Source: Peromyscus leucopus (lineage: Eukaryota; Chordata; Mammalia; Rodentia; Cricetidae). Taken from it: a stretch of DNA of 64,000 nucleotides. Below the pieces are notes generated by a model. It did no database searches, was not told the origin of the DNA, and saw only the letters and a program-made list of their open reading frames with translations. Of the stretch, positions 56,035 to 64,000 are shown piece after piece (positions within the stretch are counted from its first letter, which is position 1; each line of letters begins with the position of its first letter). The stretch is from NCBI RefSeq assembly GCF_004664715.2, contig NC_051067.1, positions 71,228,942 through 71,292,941 of the forward strand, given 5' to 3'. The position numbers and the translations under genes were made by a program.

Positions 56035-56178
56035 TATAGCCAGATGTGGCGGTGCAGGCCTTTAATCCTAGCACTCGGGAGGCAGAGGCAAATATATCTC
56101 TGTGAGTTTGAGGCCAGCCTCTACATAGTGAGTTTCAGGACAACGAGAACTGCATCATGACATCCTATCTCAACACTG
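56035..56178 (+). mobile_element. B1 SINE
   Basis: gccagatgtggcggtgcagg, cctttaatcctagcactcgg, gagtttgaggccagcctcta. Confidence 0.9.
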
Positions 56179-56282
56179 CTCCACCAAAGGATTACTATGG
56201 CTTGCTATTCTCCCTCCTCAGGTTTTCTCATACGTAATACAAACCAGCAAGGGCTAGATTGAGTATATATGGGTACTTTTTT

Positions 56283-56380
56283 TCTTTGAGACTGGTCTAA
56301 AACTCAATATGTAAACCAAGACTGGCCTTGAACTCATGGTAATTCCCTCCTTCAGTCTCCTAAGGATTGGGATTGTAATA
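56283..56380 (-). mobile_element. B1 SINE, decayed
   Basis: ctttgagactggtctaaaac, caagactggccttgaactca, ctaaggattgggattgtaa. Confidence 0.7.
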
Positions 56381-56734
56381 CCCTCTAATGTTATTTATCA
56401 GAGTAAGCCAATCTCCTTACTTTATAAAAATACAACATTTAGAACCAAACACAATATGGTTAGTATTTATATTTATGACCCTACACTTGAAAATGGGCAT
56501 ATGATTGAAGCAACATGAACAAGTATGTCCACTTTTGCTATTCCTACTCAACATTCATACTGAAGATCCTTGCAAGCGTGTTGACGCACGAGCAGTAGAT
56601 GAAAGACTTAGAGGTTGGAAAGAAAGGAATAAAACTACCTCTCTATAAAAGACAGAATTATCTACACAGAAAAATCTTAGGGGCTATAAAAACTACTGGA
56701 AGTAGTGAATGAGTTCTCAGGAAGTTATAAGTTC

Positions 56735-56880
56735 ATACAAAGCCAGACAGTGAGGTTTATAGCTATAATCACATGAATCAGGAGACTCAGGCATGCTGCA
56801 AGTTCAAAACCAACCTGGGCTATGTATTGAGCTCCAGTCTAGCCTAGGCTATGAGATTCAGTTTTAAAACAAACCTATAT
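56735..56880 (+). mobile_element. B1 SINE, decayed, within L1
   Basis: tatagctataatcacatgaa, ggagactcaggcatgctgca, accaacctgggctatgtatt, then an A-rich end. Confidence 0.7.
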
Positions 56881-57189
56881 GTAAGACAGAAATCTCTGTA
56901 GGCCTTTGTTGTTGTTTATAAATTAACAAGGCTACTCTATATTAGTGTGGAAAAATCAAACAAAAGAAGTTATCAAAACAACTTAAAAAAGGTTTAGATG
57001 ATTCACACTCCCTATTTTAAGACTTAATAAATTTATAATAACCAATACTGAATAATATTAGCAAAAGGCTAGGTATATAAATCAACAAAATAGAAGATCC
57101 TAAAGTAGGCCCAGTAGGTCAACTGACTTTTGAAAAAAGTATAATAATAATTTAGTGTAGATCAGTCTTAAAAGGTGACAAAATTGGGG

Positions 57190-57765
57190 ACAGAAAAAAA
57201 TGGCTCAGTGGTTGTCTTAGTCAGCATTTTATTGCTGTGAAGGGACACCATGACCATAGCAACTCTTATAAAAAAGAAAGTATTTAGCTGGGGCTTGTTT
57301 ACAGTTTCAGAGGCTAAGTTTACTATTGTAGCGGTAGGGAGCGTGGCAGCATGTAGACAGACAAGGTGCTGGAGAAGGAGATAGAGCTCTACATCTGGAT
57401 CTGCAGACAGAGAGAAAAACACTGGGCCTGGATTCGACCTCAAAGCCCATCTCCAGTGACACACTTCCTCCATCAAGGTTACCTCTCTTAATAGTGCTAT
57501 TCCCTGGGGACCAAGAATTCAAACTGATGAGGCTAAGGGGACCATTCCTATTCAAACCACCATGTTCGTTAGAAAAGCACTGGCTGCTTTTGCAGAGGAT
57601 GCAGGTTTAACTTCCACATGGCAGCTCACAACCATCTATAACTCTAGTTCCCAGGGAGATGGCATCTTCTACTGGCCTCAAGGGGCACCAGACATGAGCG
57701 TGATGCACATACATGCAGACAAAATACTCACACGTATAAAAAAATATAAATAAATCTTTTTAAAA
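57190..57765 (+). mobile_element. B2 SINE split by an MT LTR
   Basis: The left stub atggctcagtggt (57199-57212) and the right body from 57563 (gaaaagcactggctgctttt, gcagaggatgcaggtttaac, cacatggcagctcacaacca, aaataaatctttttaaa) form one B2. Confidence 0.8.
57213..57562 (-). mobile_element. MT-type MaLR LTR
   Basis: A reverse MT LTR with TG...CA ends: TGTCTTAGTCAGCATTTTAT, tgaagggacaccatgaccat, ggagcgtggcagcatgtaga-type centre, ttcctattcaaaccacca. Confidence 0.88.
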
Positions 57766-58874
57766 AGATGAATAACTGAATATCCATATGGAACAAATAA
57801 TAATAATAAAACACAACAACTTAATTCATCTTCTGCCACATATAAAAGTTGACTTAAAATTAATCACAAAGGTGAATATAAAATAAAGAAAAGGTAGATA
57901 ACTTCAAGAATAAAACAAAGGAGAAATTCTTCATGACTCGGTTAGAAGATACTTTTCAGATGCAATTTCAAAAGTGCAAGCCATCATGATAACTGGACTT
58001 ACACAATTAAAATGTATTTTATTTGGAAGACACAATAGAGGAATGTGAAAATGCATGCCATGAGATATCCACAATAAGATTTGGAAAGCCTGTAATGAAG
58101 GCTGTGCCTGCCGAATCTATAAAGAGCACCCAGACCTCAGTGACACAAACAACCTGATGGGAAGGCCAAAGGTTTGAATACACGTTCACTAATAAAGACT
58201 GCGTTACAAAGAACACAGAAAAGGAGCTCACTATTAGTCACTGGGGAAATGCACATTAAAAGCCTGGTATTAGAACATGGCTATTAAAACAGACAACATA
58301 GCATGGTTCTGTCTAGAAGAGAAGGGAAGAGGCAAGAAGTCTTAAAATCACACATGGAAGGGTGCGTGAAGCAGCTGAACTTCCATTTACTACACCACAC
58401 AATATTGGGGGGAATGCTGTGTGGCCTGGCTACTTATGGGAAACAGTCTGACAATTCTTTATAAAGTTAGGTGTGCCCATATTATATACACCAGCAATCC
58501 CACACCTCGGAATTTATTCCAACACAATAAAAATATGCTTCCCCACAAAACAAAAACATGCCTCCCAACAAACTAAAAATATCAAATAACAACAAATTCA
58601 GCCCACACATCGTTATATAGTTTTTATTCATACTTTTCAGAAAACCGGAAGCAATCCATGTGTTCATCAGTGGCAAATGGAAACTCGAGGTGGTATATCC
58701 TGTATATGGGACAGCAGGGAGGGGAAGCAGGGAACCGTCAATGCGCCAGTAGTGGTAAATACGCAAGTTGCTATGCGAGGGTCAGTCATGACGCATGCAA
58801 AAGGGGGCTTGGAAACGTGTTCGAGTGTGGTGTGGCGACACGGCTGCTCTCGTTGGCCAGTGCTCAGGGGAACC

Positions 58875-59768
58875 GTTCACACTGTGGAGTCATGGAGCTT
58901 GAGCCCAGTGCTCGGTGAACGTTCACACTGTGGAGTCGTGCATGGAGCTTGAGCCCAGTGCTCGGTGAACCGTTCACACTGTGGAGTCATGGAGCTTGAG
59001 CCCAGTGCTCTGTGAACCGTTCACACTGTGGAGTCGTGCATGGAGCTTGAGCCCAGTGCTCGGTGAACCGTTCACACTGTGGAGTCATGGAGCTTGAGCC
59101 CAGTGCTCGGTGAACGTTCACACTGTGGAGTCGTGCATGGAGCTTGAGCCCAGTGCTCGGTGAACCGTTCACACTGTGGAGTCATGGAGCTTGAGCCCAG
59201 TGCTCTGTGAACCGTTCACACTGTGGAGTCGTGCATGGAGCTTGAGCCCAGTGCTCGGTGAACGTTCACACTGTGGAGTCATGGAGTTTGAGCCCAGTGC
59301 TCTGTGAACCGTTCACACTGTGGAGTCATAGGGCTTGAGCCCAGTGCTCGGTGAACCGTTCACACTGTGGGGTCACAGGGCTTGAGGCCAGTGCTCTGTG
59401 AACCGTTCACACTGTGGAGTCATAGGGCTTGAGCCCAGTGCTCTGTGAACCGTTCACACTGTGGGGTCATGGAGCTTGAGCCCAGTGCTCTGTGAACCGT
59501 TCACACTGTGGGGTCATAGGGCTTGAGGTCAGTGCTCTGTGAACCGTTCACACTGTGGAGTCATGGAGCTTGAGCCCAGTGCTCGGGGGAACTGTTCACA
59601 CTGTGGGGTCATAGAGCTTGAGCCCAGTGCTCGGGGGAACCGTTCACACTGTGGGGTCATGGAGCTTGAGCCCAGTGCTCTGTGAACCGTTCACACTGGA
59701 GTCATGGAGCTTGAGCCCAGTGCTCGGGGGAACCGTTCACACTGTGGGGTCACGGAGCCTGAGCCCCT
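58875..59768. repeat. 47-bp minisatellite, 19 units, with four-unit higher-order repeat
   Basis: The core unit is gttcacactgtggagtcatg plus gagcttgagcccagtgctcg plus gtgaacc (47 bp). A 51-bp form has gtcgtgcatgg in place of gtcatgg. Unit lengths 46, 51, 47, 51 (58875-59069, 195 bp) are followed by 46, 51, 47, 50 (59070-59263, 194 bp) with the same internal variants, which is a higher-order repeat. From 59264 the units are single 46-48-bp forms with other variants (catagggc, cgggggaacc). No function or ORF is supported. Confidence 0.96.
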
Positions 59769-60029
59769 ACATTCCAAATGCTGTGTCCTTCAGTCCACAG
59801 TGAATGAGAGATCTCACTGCTGTTAGACATGGTTTCTTTTCTCAGTGCCTTATGGAACGTGTGGGTCTTTGTTGAAGATATTTCAAACAGATTAGAAAGG
59901 ATCACAAATTACAGGTCACTCAGTAAAAGGGTGACAACCACTCTCTGAAATAAGACAAGAGACCATCCTAAGGAGAATATGTATGTGTCTTGATTTTGCT
60001 TCCCCAGACTTAAAAAAAAAAAAAAGAAG
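59769..60029. other. Unassigned DNA
   Basis: Nothing is recognised. Confidence 0.35.
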
Positions 60030-60192
60030 CACATTTATTTATGTCTTGTGTGTGCACGTGCACTTGCTTGCACACTCGCTTGCACATGTGCAGGTTAGTC
60101 AACTTGTTCTTCCTATCATGTCGGTTCCAGGAACTGAACTCGAGCTGACAGGCTTGGCAACAAACACCTTTACCCTCTGATTCCTCTCAGCT
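60030..60192 (-). mobile_element. B3 SINE
   Basis: catttatttatgtcttgtgt, gtgcaggttagtcaacttgt, tccaggaactgaactcgagc, aacacctttaccctctgatt. Confidence 0.85.
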
Positions 60193-60249
60193 GCTCTCCC
60201 CGAGACTTTCTCAGGGAACACTAACCAAAGCAATTGTTTCAAGAAACCT

Positions 60250-60505
60250 AGAGGGGATAGAGAGATGGTTCTGTGGTTAAAAGCACATACTGCTCTTGCA
60301 GAGGACCCAAGTTCCGTTCTCAGGATCTATCATGGGACAGCTCATAACTACCTGTAACTTCAGGGAGATCCACTGCCTCTGGCCTTCACACACAGGTGGA
60401 TCTCTGAGTTCGGGGCCAGTCTGGTCTACAGAGTGAGTTCTGGGACAGCCAGAGCTGTTACACAGAGAAACTCTGTCTTGAAAAACCAAACGAAATCAAA
60501 CCAAA
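60250..60505 (+). mobile_element. B2-B1 chimeric SINE
   Basis: 60252-60392 is a B2 front (ggatagagagatggttctgt, gttaaaagcacatactgctc, cagctcataactacctgtaa, ctctggccttcacac). From about 60393 it is the right part of a B1 (aggtggatctctgagttcgg, ccagtctggtctacagagtg, gagaaactctgtcttgaaaa). Confidence 0.88.
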
Positions 60506-61423
60506 ACAGAACTCTAAAAGATTCACTTTTGAGTCCCTGAATCCAGTGCCAGGCAGCCCCTAAGATTTTTATTTTAGTTTCTAAGTAGGCACTTGGGGTC
60601 CACAAATGGTTAATCACATGTGCAACAGCCATAAACTTAACTGAGAAGCAATCTGTGTCAGTAAAATCAAAATTCCCAATTACAGAACTCTTGCATTTGG
60701 TTGAAACGGCATGTATAAAACACACGCATTTTCTCTGAATGCTTTTCAACGGCCTCTGGAAACGATGTCTTTGTCATCGCCACGGTACACTTGAGAAAAT
60801 GAGACTTAGAGAGAATATCTATAGTCCAAGGTCATAAAAGAGGAAGCAGGTGGGAGGAGGGCTTGACCCCCGATTTCCTCCATTCCTCATTCTCTCCCAC
60901 CTCCATTCAGTTAGCAAATTCTTACTGGCTATCTATTATATTCCAGGCACTTCCCTAATAAAAGGGCTCTTTATAAGAACAGCAAAGTGAAAAGTATCCA
61001 CCTATGCCTTTTTTTATAATCCATTTTATAAATCCCCCGAACTTCAGTGGATGCTGAGAAGGCTCTATAGCTTATCTGTGTAACTTTTTGGTGATCTTCA
61101 CTATTATAAAGATAAAAATTAACTTTTAAAGAAAAGTTAGGGAAATCTTCTGTTAAAAAATGTGATTATACCTTTGGATGAATGCTGTCTAAAAAGGTTC
61201 TAAATATTCCTTTTCAATCAATCTTGCTATAACTGATTATGCTATTAGAAAAAAATGAGGTTTTAATTAGAACTGAAAATAAACTCTAATAACTGAAAAT
61301 TGCCACTTTATATTTCCCTTAATAATAAATCATATAATTATTTGAGCATCTTTAACAAAAATGAGGTAACTTTCCACTCGGAGAATGGTGAGCTATTATA
61401 ATGCACACAGTTGTATTGGCTAC
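60506..61423. other. Unique AT-leaning DNA
   Basis: No gene is recognised. The right part (61040-61400) is AT-rich and non-repetitive. Confidence 0.4.
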
Positions 61424-61811
61424 TGTGACGGCTGTTCCTGGTGGTCAACTTGACGATATTTGGCATGAACTACAGTCCAGAAATGGAGGGCACATCTGTG
61501 AGAGTTTCTGCTTGGTTTGAAGTGGGTGGATCCACTTCTAGTCTGGACCTTTGAGGTGGGATGACACAGGCTTTCGACCTGGATCTGGAGGCAGATGACG
61601 CACCTTTAATCTGGGCTACACTTTCTGCTCGAAGTCTGTATCAGGATGTGGAAGGAGGGGTTTGCTCTTTGCCTGCTTGTTCTCACCTCGTTAGCACCTC
61701 CATTTCTTCACTGACGTAAGAGCCTACTTCTTCAGGATTCCAACATGGACAGAAGACCAGATGAGACATCCAGCCTTGTGGGACTGAACAACTACTAGAT
61801 TCTTGGACTTT

Positions 61812-61816
61812 CTTTT

Positions 61817-61900
<84 letters not shown>

Positions 61901-62053
61901 TTTTTGGTTTTTTGAGACAGGGTTTCTCTGTGTAGCTTTGCGCCTTTCCTGGAACTCCCTCTGTAGTCCAGGCTGGCCTCGAACTCACAGAGATCCGCCT
62001 GCCTCTGCCTCCCCAGTGCCAGGATTAAAGACGTGTGCCACCACTGCCCAACT
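61812..62053 (-). mobile_element. B1 SINE with long (CTTT)n, flanked by target-site duplication
   Basis: A (CTTT)n run (about 61814-61900) precedes ttttttgagacagggtttct, ccaggctggcctcgaactca and ccaggattaaagacgtgtgc. gattcttggacttt (61798-61811) and gattcttgaacttt (62054-62067) are the 14-bp duplicated target with one mismatch. Confidence 0.95.
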
Positions 62054-62119
62054 GATTCTTGAACTTTCTGTTCACAGCCTGCCATTGTTGGATTAATTGG
62101 CCTGCAGTCTATAAGTCAT

Positions 62120-62315
62120 TCCAATAAATTCTATATATAGAATATATAGATTCTATATATAGACTTATATAGGTTATATATTCTATGTAGAGAGACTTTA
62201 TATAGGATATATAGTCTATATATAGAACATATGTTATACATATATATATATATATATGGAGAGAGAGAGAGAGAGAGGGAGAGAGAGGGAGAGGGAGAGG
62301 GAGAGAGAGAGATTC
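62120..62315. repeat. AT-rich palindromic tract, (TA)n and (GA)n
   Basis: It includes the 16-bp perfect palindrome attctatatatagaat (62128-62143), then related tatatag repeats, a (TA)n run (62238-62258) and a (GA)n run (62260-62312). The sequence is cruciform-prone. Confidence 0.9.
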
Positions 62316-62527
62316 ATCTAAGTTCTGTGATGCTCAAGAATCCTAACACAGCTATTCTCTTGTTACCATGTTTTATATAGGTAGAATGAAGACTTAAAGA
62401 TTTTTGCATATCTCAATCCCCTGGACCCATTTGGCAGAAGCAGAGAAGCCACACCAGTGAGTTGTATCTCCACATGACATGCTGGGCCCACATACAAATA
62501 AATAAAAAAGCAAATGTGATTTAATAA

Positions 62528-62725
62528 TGACGGCAGACACGGAGGCTCAGCAATACAACCTTAACAGCCTGACTTCCAGGACCAGAACCAGACGAAAGTG
62601 GAGTGAGAGAACCACCTTTACCAAGCTGTTCCCAGACCTCCACATTGGCACTGAGCACACCAATGCCCACACAGAGATCACCTACGCTCTTATGCACTAA
62701 AAATAAATAAATATTTAATTAAAAA
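62528..62725 (+). mobile_element. B2-type SINE, decayed
   Basis: cacggaggctcagcaataca, cttccaggaccagaaccaga, gttcccagacctccacattg, cccacacagagatcacctac, aaataaataaatat. Confidence 0.6.
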
Positions 62726-62777
62726 TTGTCATAAGCAAAACTGTATGAAATTCTGATGCCAGTTCTACAGAACAGCT

Positions 62778-62868
62778 TTCTTTCTTTCTTTCTTTCTTTC
62801 TTTATTTCTTTCTCTCTCTCTTTCCTTTCTTTTCTTCTTTCTCTCTCTTTCTTATGAATTTTCTTTCT
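62778..62868. repeat. (CTTT)n / pyrimidine tract
   Basis: cttt units with interruptions (ctctctct, ttcttttcttct). Confidence 0.9.
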
Positions 62869-62869
62869 T

Positions 62870-63405
62870 TTATTTTTTCCTTTCATTAGAAATATATATT
62901 TTTCCTCGCCTAATTACAGTGTCCCCTACCTCTACTCTTCCCAGTTCCTCCCCACCTCCCCTCCCTTCTAGATCTATTCCTTTTCTGTCTCTCGTTAGAA
63001 AACAAACAGGCTTCAAAGGGATAATAATAAAATAAAATACAGTCAGATAAAACAAAAACTAGCACATTGGAATCGAACAAAACAAATAAACAGAAGGAAG
63101 AGAGGTCAAGAGAAGGCACAAGAAACAAGAGACCTGCATGTTCGCACTTGGGAATTTCATAAAAACACTGAACTGGAAGCCATTCGTACAAGCAGGGACT
63201 CGGTGCAGACCCAGGCAGGCAATGTGCATGCTGCCGCAGTCTGTGAGTTCATGTGAGCTTTGATCATGTTGATTTAGGAGGCTTGTCTTCTTGGTGTCCT
63301 CCATCCCTTCTGGTTCTTACACTCTTTCTGCCTCCTCTTCCGCAGGGTTCCCTGATCCCTGAGAGGAAGGATTTGATGGAGACACCCTTTTAGGGCTGAG
63401 TTGGA
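62870..63405 (-). mobile_element. Rodent L1 3' UTR
   Basis: Antisense L1 3' UTR: cttcccagttcctccccacc, gaaaacaaacaggcttcaaa, gaaggaagagaggtcaagag, tgtgagttcatgtgagcttt, ccatcccttctggttcttac, ctttctgcctcctcttccgc. Confidence 0.88.
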
Positions 63406-63444
63406 ACAGCTTTCTTAAATTAAAAAAAATTAATTAATAAATAA

Positions 63445-63592
63445 AATTATTTTTTGAGACAGGGTTTCTCTACATAGCCCTGGCTGACCTAGAACTCGAT
63501 CTGTAGATCAGGCTGGCCTTGAACTCAGAGATCCACATGTCTCTGCCTCCCTGGAGTGCTGGGATTAAATGCCTGTTACCACCACCCCCCGG
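63445..63592 (-). mobile_element. B1 SINE
   Basis: tttttgagacagggtttctc, atagccctggctgacctaga, gatcaggctggccttgaact, gtgctgggattaaatgcctg. Confidence 0.94.
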
Positions 63593-63599
63593 CTTAAAA

Positions 63600-63900
63600 T
63601 ATTTATTTATTTATTTAGATGGATCTCATGTAGCCCAGGCTAACTTCAAATTCTCCACGTAGTTGAGAATGACCCTGAGCACCTGGCCTTCCTGCGTCCA
63701 TCTCCGCATGCTGAGCTTACAGGAGTGGATCACCGTATCTGCTTTGGGAGATGCTGGAGATGAAACCTGGAGCTTTGCACACGCAAAGCAAACACTCAGC
63801 CAACTGCGCTACATACTTGACTTTCTTTGCCAGTGCGGAGACTCCGCTCAGGGGGTTGCTATGCGAAGCACACACTCCACTGAGCTGTACTCATAGCCCT
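63600..63900 (-). mobile_element. B4 SINE (B1-like plus ID-like part)
   Basis: A (ATTT)n tail and tcatgtagcccaggctaact (B1-like) precede gagatgaaacctggagcttt and tcagccaactgcgctacata (ID-like, antisense). A second ID-like motif (cacactccactgagctgtac) follows at about 63870. Confidence 0.7.
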
Positions 63901-63904
63901 GGTG

Positions 63905-64000
63905 GCTTTTTTTTCTTTCTTTCTTTTTAAAGATTTATTTATTTTTACGTTTTTTGTTTTTTGGTTTTTTTTTTTAATGTGTGTGGGTGTCTTGTGTGCT
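63905..64000 (-). mobile_element. B2-type SINE, cut by window end
   Basis: The antisense 3' end of a B2 or B3: aaagatttatttatttttac and aatgtgtgtgggtgtcttgt. It continues past 64000. Confidence 0.6.

Larger units (their letters stand above)
56505..58720 (+). mobile_element. L1 ORF2 3' half, with nested insertions
   Basis: Sense L1 pieces: 56520-56734 (cttttgctattcctactcaa, tctctataaaagacagaatt), 56885-57185 (caaaatagaagatcctaaag, gtcaactgacttttgaaaaa) and 57770-58720 (aagaataaaacaaaggagaa, cagtctgacaattctttata, accagcaatcccacacctcg, gaagcaatccatgtgttcat). The frame is broken many times. It is interrupted by a B1 (56735-56880) and a B2 that itself carries an MT LTR (57190-57765). Confidence 0.8.
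61424..62350 (+). mobile_element. ERVL-type LTR, split by a B1
   Basis: It starts TGTGACGGCTGTTCCTGGTG and ends CAAGAATCCTAACACA (TG...CA). Inner phrases ggtcaacttgacgatatttg, gagcctacttcttcaggatt and cattccaataaattctatat follow a mammalian ERVL-type LTR (MLT2 or RMER15-like, by memory). The aataaa near 62123 would be its polyadenylation signal, followed by expanded AT and GA repeats. Confidence 0.7.

Noticed and set aside
58875..59768. CRISPR-like array of regularly spaced repeats
   Set aside because: The units are contiguous with no unique spacers, in a mammalian genome; it is a minisatellite.

Overview
This window is nuclear DNA from a myomorph (mouse, rat or hamster-like) rodent. The evidence is its dense load of rodent SINEs (B1, B2, B3, B4 and ID types on both strands), MT-type ERVL-MaLR LTRs, rodent-type L1 3' UTRs and further rodent-looking LTRs. 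Some LTR and repeat types resemble ones I associate with cricetids (hamsters, voles, deer mice), but I cannot name a species. Family names are from memory of consensus sequences; no repeat library was run.

I find no protein-coding exon that I can support. The longest open frames (up to about 300 codons) lie in GC-rich promoter-like DNA, minisatellites, microsatellites or LTRs, and none shows a recognisable protein domain.

Layout. 1-8.3 kb: an old L1 3' end, SINEs, a composite rodent repeat and a GAAA microsatellite, separated by unique DNA. 8.3-16.3 kb: a repeat-free island. It begins with paired CACGTG boxes, continues as a CpG-rich promoter-like block (about 8.95-10.75 kb) with a three-copy degenerate tandem repeat, and passes into AT-rich DNA in which 13.9-14.9 kb carries clustered homeodomain, octamer and E-box motifs and looks like a developmental enhancer. 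16.3-19.5 kb: SINEs and an old LTR. 19.57-25.57 kb: a complete but apparently non-coding LTR retroelement on the minus strand, inserted into a B3 SINE. 25.6-35.2 kb: SINEs and LTR copies. 35.26-35.54 kb: a 37-bp minisatellite. 35.64-36.14 kb: a second enhancer-like segment. 36.7-46.7 kb: LTRs, SINEs and L1 fragments, with an LTR nested in an L1. 47.2-47.9 kb: a GAGCTC-containing minisatellite with a duplicated eight-unit block. 48-56 kb: L1 fragments, SINEs, a solo LTR related to the 19.6-25.6 kb element (nested in a B2), and another solo LTR nested in an L1 3' UTR. 56.5-59.8 kb: a plus-strand L1 with a B2 that itself holds an MT LTR, followed by a 19-unit minisatellite with a four-unit higher-order repeat. 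60-64 kb: a B2/B1 chimera, an ERVL-type LTR split by a B1, an L1 3' UTR and more SINEs.

The functional core is probably regulatory: a CpG-island promoter plus flanking enhancer-like blocks that have stayed free of insertions while the surrounding DNA filled with transposons. Which gene they serve cannot be read from this window.
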